From NCBI GenBank assembly GCA_947089135.1, contig CAMUJF010000012.1:15672-79671 (forward strand): 64,000 bases of DNA. The letters run 5' to 3'. This DNA comes from an uncultured Clostridia bacterium (GTDB lineage Bacteria; Bacillota; Clostridia; Oscillospirales; Ruminococcaceae). Position numbers and translations under genes: made by a program. Positions 52,028-60,320 of the stretch are shown here, piece by piece (the first letter of the stretch is position 1; each line of letters begins with the position of its first letter). The notes beneath the pieces are model-generated. The model searched no databases and was not told the origin of the DNA. It saw nothing but the letters and a program-made list of their open reading frames with translations.

Positions 52028-52801
52028 ATGAACAAGTCACTGAGAAAAGCAATTATCGCAGGAAACTGGAAGATGAACAAAACCCGTCCCGAGGCTAAGG
52101 AGCTTCTCGAAGCTATAAAGCCGCTGGTTGCAAACGCGGGGGACGTTGAGGTCATCGCCTGCGTGCCCTACACAAACCTTGAAACTGCTGTAAATACCGT
52201 TGCAGGCTCAAACGTAAAGATCGGCGCGGAGAACGTTCACTTTGAAAAGAGCGGGGCGTTTACGGGCGAAATTTCCGCAGATATGCTCACAGAGATCGGC
52301 GTTGAGTATGTTGTTATCGGTCACTCCGAAAGACGTCAGTACTTCGGCGAGACAGACGAGACTGTAAACAAGCGCACAAAGGCTGCTCTTGCGGCAGGTC
52401 TGAAGCCTATCGTATGCGTGGGCGAGCTGCTCTGGGAACGTGAGTGCGGCATTACCGAGGAAATAGTTGCACGTCAGATAAAGCTTGACCTGTTTGACGT
52501 TTCCGCCGAGGACGTTAAGAAAACGGTTATCGCTTATGAACCCGTATGGGCTATCGGTACCGGCAAGACCGCTACTGCCGACCAGGCTCAGGAGGTATGC
52601 GCGTTTATCCGTGCAACTCTTGCAAAACTTTACGATAAGGCTACGGCGGACGCTGTTACTATCCAGTACGGCGGTTCCATGAACGCAGGCAACGCTGCGG
52701 AGCTTCTTTCCAAGCCCGATGTTGACGGCGGACTTATCGGCGGCGCGTCCCTTAAGGCTGCGGACTTCAACACAATTGTACAGGCTGCCATAAACGGGTA
52801 G
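52028..52801 (+). CDS. tpiA: Triosephosphate isomerase
   Basis: 257 residues from ATG 52028 (AAAAAGGAG upstream). GNWKMNK at about 11-17, the catalytic His in VIGHSERR (about 99-106), AYEPVWAIGTGKTA with the catalytic Glu (about 170-183) and the phosphate loop IQYGGSMN near 215. It interconverts dihydroxyacetone phosphate and glyceraldehyde 3-phosphate. Part of the glycolytic cluster pgk - tpiA - gpmI. Confidence 0.97.
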   Translation: MNKSLRKAIIAGNWKMNKTRPEAKELLEAIKPLVANAGDVEVIACVPYTNLETAVNTVAGSNVKIGAENVHFEKSGAFTGEISADMLTEIGVEYVVIGHSERRQYFGETDETVNKRTKAALAAGLKPIVCVGELLWERECGITEEIVARQIKLDLFDVSAEDVKKTVIAYEPVWAIGTGKTATADQAQEVCAFIRATLAKLYDKATADAVTIQYGGSMNAGNAAELLSKPDVDGGLIGGASLKAADFNTIVQAAING

Positions 52802-52926
52802 TGAACCACTGCGGGCATAGTCACCCTAATGTAGAACACGGTTTTTTTATTCCCTTATCAAGCCCCTCAATGGGGCGGGAGGGCTTATTCCAATTTATCC
52901 CTCTGATAGAAAAGGAGCGGGTTTTT

Positions 52927-53247
52927 ATGAAATCACATCAATTGAAACTTGCCCGCAAAGAGGAACGGAAACGGAACAGAGTAATGTCCCCAAAAAGGCG
53001 CAGGATAACGGCGATAATATGCGCTGTTATCCTCGGTATTTCCGCGGCGCTTTTTACGGTTGACTTGCTTCGCGCAAAAAAAAGTAATCTTCCGCCGCTG
53101 TTCTGTTATCCTGTTATCAAGTACAGTAACGGCAGCACTGATTATTACGGCTTGTTCTACAAGGTCTGGAAGGACTACGATCCTTTTGAGAATGAAACAA
53201 GGTACTATGTGGGCTTCTGGTTTGTACCCAAAAGCTTTAATATATGA
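52927..53247 (+). CDS. Small single-pass membrane protein
   Basis: 106 residues from ATG 52927 (AAAAGGAG 8 bp upstream). A strongly basic N-terminus (KLARKEERKRNR, MSPKRRR) precedes one helix at about 29-46, then an extracytoplasmic tail with KYSNGSTDYYGLFYKVWKDY. Layout and tail recall the protein at 18414. It lies between tpiA and gpmI; no known function. Confidence 0.65.
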   Translation: MKSHQLKLARKEERKRNRVMSPKRRRITAIICAVILGISAALFTVDLLRAKKSNLPPLFCYPVIKYSNGSTDYYGLFYKVWKDYDPFENETRYYVGFWFVPKSFNI

Positions 53248-53271
53248 TTTTATCCGAAAGGAATGGTTACA

Positions 53272-54792
53272 ATGAGCAAGAAACCACTTGCTTTGATTAT
53301 TATGGACGGCTTCGGTATCAATAAGGATACCTACGGCAACGCTATTGCCGCCGCAAAAAAACCTAATCTCGACAAATATTTTGCCGAGTACCCCAACACA
53401 ACTATAGGAGCTTCGGGACTGGACGTTGGTCTCCCCGACGGTCAGATGGGCAACTCTGAGGTAGGTCACACCAATATAGGCGCGGGACGCATTGTTTACC
53501 AGATGCTGGTGAAGATTTCCAAGTCTATCAAGGACGGGGATTTTTTCAATAACCCTGCGTTGGTGTCCGCTATGGAGAACTGCAAGGCTAAGGGCAGCGC
53601 TCTGCACCTTATGGGACTTCTCTCTCCCGGCGGCGTTCACAGCCATTCGGAGCATCTTTACGGTCTGCTTGAAATGGCTAAGAAAAACGGTCTTGACAAG
53701 GTTTACGTTCACGCTTTTCTTGACGGACGTGACGTTCCTCCCTCTTCCGCTGCGGAATATATGGAGGAATTGGTTGCCGAGATAAAGAAAATTGGCGCAG
53801 GCTCTGTTGCCACTATCGCGGGACGTTTCTACGCAATGGACAGAGATAATATGTGGGACAGAGTTGAAAAGGCGTACTCCGCGCTTGTTTACGGCGAGGG
53901 CGTTCAGGAAACAGATCCCGTTGAGGCTATCAAAAATTCTTACAAGAACGACGTTACGGACGAGTTCATGCTCCCCACCGTGGTTGATAAAAACGGTACT
54001 ATCAAGGCGGACGACAGCATTATTTTCTTCAATTTCCGTCCCGACAGAGCGAGACAGATAACACGTTCTTTTGTGGACGAAGCGTTCACTGGCTTTGAAA
54101 GACGGAACGGCTTCTTTCCCGTTAAATTTGTCTGCATGGCTCAGTACGACGCGGAAATGCCCAACGTTGAGGTGGCTTTTCCTCCAGAAGCTCTTACTAT
54201 GACTATGGGCGAGTACCTCAGCAGCAAGGGCATGACTCAACTCCGTATCGCCGAGACCCAGAAGTACGCTCACGTAACGTTCTTCTTCAACGGCGGCGAG
54301 GAAAAAACATTTGAGGGCGAGGACAGGATACTCATTGATTCCCCAAAGATAGCGACCTTTGATATGAAGCCCGAAATGAGCGCTTACGAGGTTACGGACG
54401 CGGTTGAAAAGGCTATCGAGTCCGACAAGTACGACGTTATAATACTCAACTACGCAAACTGCGATATGGTAGGACACACAGGCGTTTTCGACGCTGCGAA
54501 GGCTGCTGTTGAAGCTGTGGACGAGTGCGTGGGAAGAATGGTGAACGCTATTCTTGAAAAGGGCGGCGCGGCTATAATCACAGCCGACCACGGCAACGCT
54601 GACAAGCTTATGGAGGCGGACGGTTCTCCATTTACGGCGCATACCACAAATCCTGTACCACTTATCGTTGTGGGCTATGGGGACTGCAAGCTCCGCGAGG
54701 GCGGCGTTCTGGCGGATATCGCGCCTACGATGCTGCAAATTCTCGACCTGCCTCAGCCTCCCGAGATGACGGGAAAATCCCTTATTGTTTGA
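53272..54792 (+). CDS. gpmI: 2,3-bisphosphoglycerate-independent phosphoglycerate mutase
   Basis: 506 residues from ATG 53272 (AAAGGA 9 bp upstream; ATG 53263 directly abuts it and is less likely). LIIMDGFG (about 7-14), the catalytic Ser in MGNSEVGH (about 61-68), GGVHSH, and the metal-binding HGNADKL near the end mark the Mn2+-dependent enzyme. It converts 3- to 2-phosphoglycerate; in spore formers this type is pH-sensitive and linked to spore dormancy. Last gene of the glycolytic cluster. Confidence 0.96.
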   Translation: MSKKPLALIIMDGFGINKDTYGNAIAAAKKPNLDKYFAEYPNTTIGASGLDVGLPDGQMGNSEVGHTNIGAGRIVYQMLVKISKSIKDGDFFNNPALVSAMENCKAKGSALHLMGLLSPGGVHSHSEHLYGLLEMAKKNGLDKVYVHAFLDGRDVPPSSAAEYMEELVAEIKKIGAGSVATIAGRFYAMDRDNMWDRVEKAYSALVYGEGVQETDPVEAIKNSYKNDVTDEFMLPTVVDKNGTIKADDSIIFFNFRPDRARQITRSFVDEAFTGFERRNGFFPVKFVCMAQYDAEMPNVEVAFPPEALTMTMGEYLSSKGMTQLRIAETQKYAHVTFFFNGGEEKTFEGEDRILIDSPKIATFDMKPEMSAYEVTDAVEKAIESDKYDVIILNYANCDMVGHTGVFDAAKAAVEAVDECVGRMVNAILEKGGAAIITADHGNADKLMEADGSPFTAHTTNPVPLIVVGYGDCKLREGGVLADIAPTMLQILDLPQPPEMTGKSLIV

Positions 54793-54819
54793 GTTTTTGA
54801 GTTTAAGGACAGAAAAATT

Positions 54820-54836
54820 GGGGCTGTTGCAGCCCC
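54820..54836 (+). terminator. Hairpin after gpmI
   Basis: GGGGCT (54820-54825) pairs with AGCCCC (54831-54836), loop GTTGC. No T tract follows, so its efficiency is doubtful. The region 54840-54995 is AT-rich with no gene seen. Confidence 0.5.
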
Positions 54837-54997
54837 CTCAATATATTGCCATTAAAAAATTTCCAGTTTTCAAGGCAATATTTTTCACACATTAAAATCA
54901 ATTTTGCTACCGCTTTAATTATAAAACAACGTAAATAAGCCATTTGAACGCCATAGCTAATTTTATTAAAACGCTATTTTAACGCCCCAAACAATAA

Positions 54998-55050
54998 AAA
55001 GGCATTTCCGGTTGATTTACAAAAAATCAGCCGGAAATGCCTTTATTTTT
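54998..55050. terminator. 21-bp-stem hairpin
   Basis: The arms 54998-55018 and 55024-55044 (starting AAAGGCATTTCCGG) pair over 21 bp with one G-T, loop ACAAA, and the hairpin is followed by ATTTTTTTTG. An unusually long stem, functional as terminator on the plus strand and A/T-rich on the other side too. Confidence 0.7.
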
Positions 55051-55133
55051 TTTGACACCATATTTTTCCACCGTTTCAACTATTACAAAATTTTGCACTT
55101 CTGAAACGGCTATTTTACGCGGTTTTAATAGGT

Positions 55134-55199
55134 TTTTTATAAATTATACGGCTTTTTCCGCAATTTTGCATTTTTTGCGTTTTGCGTGTCAAGCTACAG
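55134..55199 (-). repeat. 66-bp dispersed repeat, copy A
   Basis: On the minus strand it begins CTGTAGCTTGACACGCAAAA and ends in TTTATAAAAAA. It matches copy B at 59060-59126 (plus strand) with about six mismatches, so the two lie in inverted orientation 3.9 kb apart. Read in one frame both give a short TRKTQKMQN..GKSR peptide, perhaps a remnant of a mobile element protein. Confidence 0.65.
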
Positions 55200-55251
55200 C
55201 TGGCTGCTTACAAATTCTTTCAGTAACTCCTTTGCTGTTTTTTCCATGGTA

Positions 55252-55320
55252 AAAGCACTTCCTTTCAGATTTTTTCCTTACTCTGAGTCTTGTCTGATCG
55301 GAAGTGCTTTATTCTTTTTA
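55252..55320. repeat. Hairpin of unknown role
   Basis: AAAGCACTTCC (55252-55262) pairs perfectly with GGAAGTGCTTT (55300-55310), with an inner TCAGA/TCTGA arm. It adjoins copy A of the dispersed repeat and may mark its edge. Confidence 0.55.
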
Positions 55321-55406
55321 CACAAAATTTGGTGGGGTCTCATAAAATGCTTTTAAACAGTTTTAAATTCAGGATCTACGAAACATCGCGTCTCACAAGC
55401 CCTATA

Positions 55407-56804
55407 TCATTTCTTTACTGCATTATTTGTATTGTTTTTAAAAAAGTCGTCTATTTCCTTCTTTATATCAGCGGGCTTAGAAGTCTTGAGAATGTACCCC
55501 GATGGCTTCAAAGGCATAACCTTTATGATACTTCCCGAATCGTGTCTGCCGGTAAGAAAAATAACCGGAACGCTTGCAAATGCTTCCTCCGAGCGAAGCA
55601 TTTCAAGAGTCTGAGCGCCGTCGCAGATAGGCATTTCGTAATCGAGGAGCACAAGATCGGGAGGATCAAGGGTAATGGCTCTTATTGCGGCGATTCCAGA
55701 ATCGACAGTGGAAACAGAATAATCGCCTCCCAGCAGCATTTTCATTTCTTCACGCACAAAAGAGGAATCGTCAACAACAAGGATCTTCTTGCGGGAGCCT
55801 TGCTTTTCGATCTCCTTAATTTCGTTGCGCATACTCAAATACTTTTCAACGTTTGCCGTAGCGTTATCATTTAAAATAGAAATTCCCAGACCTGTTTCAA
55901 GCAGCCTTGGAGCTATTGCGCAATAGGCAAAATAGCCCTTGCCCGTATCATAAAGAAGACTGATTTGCTGCTTTCCTTTTTCTATAAGCATTTTTAGATC
56001 GCTGTAATTTAGAAAATCCTCAGCCTCAAAGCTGTATTTTGCAAGATCGGGAAAATGGCTCATGGCGCGGCTTACGAATTGACGCGCGGAATATCTTGCG
56101 GCATGAACCAGCATTGTATCGAGTACATTGGTACTTATGCCCAGATATTTTCCTACGGTATTTATAAGCAGTTTTTCCTCAAAAACAAGGATTATTTCTA
56201 TCTTTTCATCTTCATCGGGTGTTCCGTAAATAAGACGGTAATAAACTCCGTCGCCGAATCTTTCACCGCCGTATGTATCGCTTATAAGCGTCGCCTCAAG
56301 TCGGAACATATCAAACAGAAGCTGGGTGATGACCTTTTTAACATCGTCCTGCTCCTTGTCAGTAAAAAGGTTGCTCCAACGGTAGTCCTGTTTTTTTCCG
56401 GTGATGGACATATCTTCGGTAAGCGTATGACCTATCAGCCAGCCCGAGCATACGCCGAGAAAATGAGATACCGCTTCCTCGGAATAGTTGCTCTGTTCAA
56501 GTTCCTTTTCAAGCGTCGGGAGCATATTTTCACGGAAACCATCATGAATTTTACGGTGCTGTTCAAGCATATCGTAGCCTGTTTCTTCCATGTACTTTTC
56601 TTCGTCCGCAAAATGGGTCATCGCATGGGTCTTAAAGAATTTTATTCCCTCCTGACAGGTCCACTGGCTGTCCTTTCCGGAATTTTTAAGAGAAAAAAGC
56701 TTATTTATAATCTTAAAAAGCTGCCGATGTTCCTTGTCAATTATTTCTACACCTGTTTCAAAATCAGCGCACCATTCATATTTTTCGAGTTTATCATTAT
56801 CCAT
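55407..56804 (-). CDS. Hemerythrin - CheX-like - receiver protein
   Basis: 465 residues from ATG 56804 (GGGAGG 10 bp upstream). Residues 1-140 are a bacteriohemerythrin: DKEHRQLFKIINKLF, THAMTHFADEEKYME, QHRKIHDGF and GWLIGHTLTEDM supply the His/Glu/Asp ligands of a di-iron O2 site. Residues about 150-325 resemble CheX-type phosphatases. Residues about 345-465 form a receiver, with VVDDSS, phosphoacceptor Asp in VLLDYEMP and the Lys in LKTSKP. It may couple oxygen (or redox) sensing to a phosphorylation switch. No chemotaxis genes nearby. Confidence 0.8.
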   Translation of the reverse strand: MDNDKLEKYEWCADFETGVEIIDKEHRQLFKIINKLFSLKNSGKDSQWTCQEGIKFFKTHAMTHFADEEKYMEETGYDMLEQHRKIHDGFRENMLPTLEKELEQSNYSEEAVSHFLGVCSGWLIGHTLTEDMSITGKKQDYRWSNLFTDKEQDDVKKVITQLLFDMFRLEATLISDTYGGERFGDGVYYRLIYGTPDEDEKIEIILVFEEKLLINTVGKYLGISTNVLDTMLVHAARYSARQFVSRAMSHFPDLAKYSFEAEDFLNYSDLKMLIEKGKQQISLLYDTGKGYFAYCAIAPRLLETGLGISILNDNATANVEKYLSMRNEIKEIEKQGSRKKILVVDDSSFVREEMKMLLGGDYSVSTVDSGIAAIRAITLDPPDLVLLDYEMPICDGAQTLEMLRSEEAFASVPVIFLTGRHDSGSIIKVMPLKPSGYILKTSKPADIKKEIDDFFKNNTNNAVKK

Positions 56805-56994
56805 TGCAAAAAGTCCTCCCATCTTTGATTTTTGCAGCAGCTGCACAAAAAATCATGCCCAAAAATGCAAGGCAAATAACTTGATATAATTATAGCACAA
56901 ATCGCCAACCATGTCAAGCGTTCCTCAATCAGGAAAAGACGGGTTTGACCGTTACCGCGGAGAACAAGCGGAGCTGTAATTTTTCTTTTTTCTC

Positions 56995-57157
56995 AGAGCC
57001 TGTTCAGTATCTTTTGGCGCACGTCTTTTCGACTGTCTTTTGTCGTTGACTGTGTTAAAAATCCTTGCAATACGGCAAGTATTCCTGCGGATTTTTGCCT
57101 TGTCACCGACAAAATTCTGCCAAAAATCCGCACATAAAAAGATACTGAACAGGCTCT
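56995..57157. repeat. 163-bp MITE-like element
   Basis: Perfect 21-bp terminal inverted repeats (56995-57015, beginning AGAGCCTGTTCAGTATC, and 57137-57157). The core shares three ordered blocks with the 83-bp element at 3883: GGCGCACGTCTTTT, AAATTCTGC and CGCACAT. It has no open frame and lies between two accessory genes. Confidence 0.72.
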
Positions 57158-57206
57158 CAGTTTCCTTGCAATTATATCTGCGGCGGTGATTTTATCAGCT
57201 GATTGC

Positions 57207-58697
57207 TTAGTTCATATTTATTACATTATCCGCAATTTTCTCGCAGAACGTTTCATCATGTTCAACAAAAATAATGCTTGCACTGCTTGCGAGTATCATG
57301 CTTTCGATCTGTATGCGTGAAATAACATCAATATAGTTCAGCGGTTCGTCCCAAACGTAAAGATGAGCCTTTTCGCACAAGCTTCCCGCAATAAGAACCT
57401 TTTTCTTTTGACCTGCACTGTAGTTTTCAATATTCTGTTCAAACATTTCACGGGAAAAGTCCAATTTGCGCAGAATAACGAGAAACAGGCTGAAATCAAT
57501 TTCAAGACTTTCCGCATACTCTTTAAGCGTACCGTGCAGGTGGTCTGTTTTCTGCGGAACGCAGGAAATTTTCAGCTGTCCGTTCTTTACAATATTACCT
57601 GTATATTGAATATCATTACCGCATATAAGTTTCAGAATGCTTGATTTTCCGCAGCCATTTCCGCCGATAACAGCAATTCTTTGACCCTGCATAACCGTAA
57701 GATTTACATTATCGCAAATTTTCTTTCCGTCATAGGATACAGCAATATTTTCAAGCTGAACGAGCTTTTGAGAATGAAACGGAAGCGATTGGATTCTCAG
57801 ATCCGCCGTCTGTTCTATGTTGCGGAGCAGTTTTTCCTTTTCATGGACTGCACGTTCACGGCGTTCTGAAATCGATGTGGAACGGGACATTATTTTTTTA
57901 GACTTTGCGCCCTCGTATGGTCGTCTGCCAGTGCTTTTCTCAACTTTTACCGGGTCAAAACCTATCTTGGCTTTTTCAGCCTTGTCAGACCATTCAGCAG
58001 TACGTTTAGCAGCCTTTTCGAGATGCTTTATTTCCTTTTTCAGTTTCTCATTTTGAGCGAGTTCAAAGCCGTCCTGCATATCTTTGCTGCGCTGCCAGTC
58101 GGAATAATTGCCTTTCTGCACATCAATATTGCATCTGTTTATTGACATGATATGATCTGTACACATATCAAGAAATTTTCTGTCGTGGGAGATTATAATA
58201 AATCCCTTTTTTCTGCTGAGGTACTCTCCGAGAGCGTGCCTGCCGTCAATATCAAGGTGATTTGTAGGCTCATCGATCAGCAGAAAAGCATTTTTGCGGA
58301 GAAATAGTCCCACAAGCATAGCCTTAGCCTGTTCACCGCCTGAAAGCGTTGAAAACAGCTGATAATCAATATCAGAATTCATTTTCAAAAGCGACATTTC
58401 ACGGTATATTTCCCAATCTTCCGCATTGGGAGCAATTTCACGTATAACGTCAACTGTAAAACAGTTTGCATTTATTACAGTATAGGGGAAATATTCAAAA
58501 TCGACCTTTGCGGAAATAGAACCGCCGCTCGGCAGTTCACCTGTAAGCAATTTCATAAGCGTAGTTTTGCCTCTGCCGTTGCGTCCGACAAGTCCGAGTT
58601 TCCAGTTGGTATCAAGCTGGATATTTATATTTTCAAAAACATTTTCAGCGCTGCCGTCATAGCCGAATGTAAGATCAGATATATTTATTAATGACAT
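57207..58697 (-). CDS. Lsa-type ABC-F ribosome protection protein
   Basis: 496 residues, two ABC domains joined by a long helical linker (about 190-300) typical of the ARE ABC-F group. First domain: Walker A GRNGRGKTT, signature LSGGEQAKAML, Walker B LLIDEPTNHLD; second: GGNGCGKSS, SAGQKKKVLIA, and VWDEPLNYID. It has no membrane helices. Such proteins bind the ribosomal E site and displace lincosamides, streptogramin A and pleuromutilins. Best match by recall is the Lsa family; the exact drug range cannot be read from sequence. ATG 58697 follows AAGGAGGCG and a long attenuator leader. Confidence 0.86.
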   Translation of the reverse strand: MSLINISDLTFGYDGSAENVFENINIQLDTNWKLGLVGRNGRGKTTLMKLLTGELPSGGSISAKVDFEYFPYTVINANCFTVDVIREIAPNAEDWEIYREMSLLKMNSDIDYQLFSTLSGGEQAKAMLVGLFLRKNAFLLIDEPTNHLDIDGRHALGEYLSRKKGFIIISHDRKFLDMCTDHIMSINRCNIDVQKGNYSDWQRSKDMQDGFELAQNEKLKKEIKHLEKAAKRTAEWSDKAEKAKIGFDPVKVEKSTGRRPYEGAKSKKIMSRSTSISERRERAVHEKEKLLRNIEQTADLRIQSLPFHSQKLVQLENIAVSYDGKKICDNVNLTVMQGQRIAVIGGNGCGKSSILKLICGNDIQYTGNIVKNGQLKISCVPQKTDHLHGTLKEYAESLEIDFSLFLVILRKLDFSREMFEQNIENYSAGQKKKVLIAGSLCEKAHLYVWDEPLNYIDVISRIQIESMILASSASIIFVEHDETFCEKIADNVINMN

Positions 58698-58722
58698 AAA
58701 ATCGCCTCCTTATGAAATAAAA

Positions 58723-58753
58723 ACAGCCGCAGGACATACGATCCCGCGACTGT
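58723..58753 (-). terminator. Second attenuator terminator of the ABC-F gene
   Basis: On the minus strand ACAGTCGCGGGA pairs with TCCTGCGGCTGT (wobble pairs), followed by TTTTTATTTC. It ends about 10 bp before the ribosome site of the ABC-F gene, so if it forms, transcription stops. Confidence 0.7.
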
Positions 58754-58820
58754 ACATAAAAAGGCATAACATACTTATATACAGAGGCTTTATGCGTATA
58801 TATCCTGCAATGGGTACAAC

Positions 58821-58842
58821 AAAAAAAGACAGCATAACTGCC
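58821..58842 (-). terminator. First attenuator terminator of the ABC-F gene
   Basis: On the minus strand GGCAG pairs with CTGTC, followed by TTTTTTT. A short stem but a strong T tract; lies 35 bp after the leader ORF. Confidence 0.5.
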
Positions 58843-58876
58843 AATTTAACTTCTGTTGACCTCAAAAAATACAGGA

Positions 58877-58888
58877 TTACTTACGCAT
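58877..58888 (-). CDS. Three-codon leader ORF (MRK) of the ABC-F gene
   Basis: ATG CGT AAG TAA on the minus strand, 6 bp after GAGGTG, a better ribosome site than needed for junk. It sits between the promoter and two terminators. By analogy with attenuators of vmlR (Bacillus) and lmo0919 (Listeria), a drug-stalled ribosome here would alter folding downstream and let polymerase through. Analogy, not proof. Confidence 0.6.
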   Translation of the reverse strand: MRK

Positions 58889-58918
58889 TTTTTCACCTCA
58901 AATTCTTTAATTTTTTTC

Positions 58919-58947
58919 ATTGTATCATATCTTTTAAATTTTGTCAA
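58919..58947 (-). promoter_or_regulatory. Promoter of the ABC-F gene
   Basis: Minus strand TTGACA (58947-58942), 17-bp spacer, TACAAT (58924-58919), giving a ~220-nt leader. Confidence 0.82.
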
Positions 58948-59059
58948 GACTTTTTGAGTATTTTGATGTGGATACATAGCGTATATTATAAAAAGTCAAG
59001 GACAGAAAATGGGAGTTCACGATAATATGAAGCATAGGATTTTGGACATAATAAAGTTC

Positions 59060-59126
59060 TCTGTAGCTTGACGCGCAAAACACAAAAAATGCAAAATCGC
59101 GGAAAAAGCCGTGAAATTTATAAAAA
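59060..59126 (+). repeat. 66-bp dispersed repeat, copy B
   Basis: Begins CTGTAGCTTGACGCGCAAAA; about six mismatches from copy A (55134-55199, opposite strand). Together they bracket the hemerythrin/receiver gene, the MITE-like element and the ABC-F gene. Confidence 0.65.
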
Positions 59127-59163
59127 GGCTATTATAGCAATCCATAAAATTAAAGTGACGATT

Positions 59164-59358
59164 AGGGGAACGCCCTCTATCGCAGGGCGTTCCCCTCTTG
59201 AAAACAGTCCTACGGACTGTTTTCAATTCACCCCTTTGCGGAGCTCTTGGACGAAAAAGATTTCGACGTCTGCGGACGGCGACCAAAGGGCTCTGCCCTT
59301 TGGAAACCTGCAGCCTTGAAAGGTTGGCGAACTTTTTAGTGTCGGCAGCTTCGCTGCC
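59164..59358. repeat. Cluster of four perfect hairpins
   Basis: AGGGGAACGCCCT/AGGGCGTTCCCCT (59164-59196), GAAAACAGTCC/GGACTGTTTTC (59200-59224), CCAAAGGGC/GCCCTTTGG (59283-59303) and GGCAGC/GCTGCC (59344-59358). No coding potential; looks like a compound intergenic repeat unit. Confidence 0.65.
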
Positions 59359-59400
59359 TAATGTAGTCAAGTTAATTTATTGGTTTGCTATAAAATGAAA

Positions 59401-59590
59401 TGCTCCCCAAAAGTTGGACAATATGGTATAATATAAATATACCAAAAAGTCAAACGAAAGGGGAGCATTTTTATGACCAGAGGAAAGCCAAATAAACGAT
59501 ACGCACCGGAATTTAAGATCATGGTAGTAGAAACCATGCACAGAGAAAAGCTAAGCAGCTATGAAACGGCGCAACAATTTGAAATTCAGC
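59401..59590 (+). mobile_element. Left-end fragment of an IS3-family element
   Basis: Starts at TGCTCCCCAAAAGTTGGACA, a typical IS3-group terminal inverted repeat, with a promoter-like TATAAT at about 59425. An orfA start at ATG 59473 (MTRGKPNKRYAPEFKIMVVE) encodes the helix-turn-helix N-terminus of IS3 orfA but stops after FEIQH. orfB, the rest of orfA and the right end are missing. The fragment ends where the immunity-like gene begins. Confidence 0.78.
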
Positions 59591-59595
59591 ACTAA
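59473..59595 (+). pseudogene. Truncated IS3-family orfA
   Basis: 40 codons from ATG 59473, with AAAGGGGAG upstream, ending in TAA. Helix-turn-helix start of the transposase-associated OrfA (ETAQQFEIQH). The remainder is lost by fusion with the following gene in another reading frame. Confidence 0.7.
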
Positions 59596-60274
59596 AGAAT
59601 ATCTGATTGGGAAGTCATATAAAGCGTTTTATAAAAAATATTTATTTTGCGGCGTTCATTTAAAAGAAGACGGCAGTTTTACGGTCAGCGGAATTGATGA
59701 AAGCGTAACCGTTATGCCGAATACCGCGTCTGCCGAGGATATTGGAAATGCGGTAATTGAGAGCTTTAGTAAAATGGAAATAAGTGCAGAACCCAATATA
59801 CCCGATCCATATCCTCCGAAAGAAATAGAACTTCTCTGCGAAAAGAAATTAACCGTTTACCCTCCGAGAGACAGTCATTTCACCGATATGGAGGACAGCT
59901 CGGCTGCGGAAATTTATCAGCTTTACAAGTACGCTCCAAGCGAGAGCGCAGAATCCACGGCGGCGTTTTATCTCGGTATCGCCTCAGAGCTTAACTGCGA
60001 TATATCGGATGAAAATATCCGCAAGGTATGGGGTGAAACGTACGGAACTGCGGAAATATTTGTCGTAAGTAACAGTACATACAAATCATTCGATATGCGC
60101 GCGGAAATGCGGAATAAAAACGTCCACCGTATATCATTTCTTAAACAGATCGACGAGTACGAGCTTCTGGAATGTACAATGGAAGTACAGCAGCCCAACA
60201 AGCGCAAAAAGCTTGATGAACGGCTGACGGCTATGTTTGAGGCTTTTGCGAATACAATTACCCCAAAATGTTAA
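59561..60274 (+). CDS. 5'-truncated immunity-like protein (CdiI/DUF1436-like)
   Basis: 237 residues; the first ATG (59561) lies inside the IS fragment in a different frame and has no good ribosome site. From FSTKEYLIGKSYK onward the sequence reads as a conserved immunity-type protein, with GVHLKEDGSF and PNTASAEDIGNAVIESFSKM, reminiscent of contact-dependent inhibition immunity proteins of the DUF1436 group. The natural N-terminus has been replaced by about ten IS-encoded residues. Probably not expressed well; no toxin gene is next to it. The family call is from memory of motifs and is moderate. Confidence 0.5.
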   Translation: MKRRNNLKFSTKEYLIGKSYKAFYKKYLFCGVHLKEDGSFTVSGIDESVTVMPNTASAEDIGNAVIESFSKMEISAEPNIPDPYPPKEIELLCEKKLTVYPPRDSHFTDMEDSSAAEIYQLYKYAPSESAESTAAFYLGIASELNCDISDENIRKVWGETYGTAEIFVVSNSTYKSFDMRAEMRNKNVHRISFLKQIDEYELLECTMEVQQPNKRKKLDERLTAMFEAFANTITPKC

Positions 60275-60320
60275 ACAAGTAAAAATCGTTAAAATATATA
60301 CAAAAAATTACCCAAACCTA

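Noticed and set aside
52933..54738. Long minus-strand open frame (601 codons) opposite gpmI
   Set aside because: It lies antisense to gpmI, an enzyme with intact motifs; its translation has no recognisable domain and odd composition, an effect of codon bias. The same applies to antisense frames across pilT (32350-33507), pgk (50001-51134) and the hybrid kinase (48641-49732).
55194..55247. 17-residue ORF (MEKTAKELLKEFVSSQL) with a ribosome site on the minus strand
   Set aside because: Very short, its ribosome site is locked in a hairpin, and its stop lies in a dispersed repeat; more likely a mobile-element remnant than a gene.
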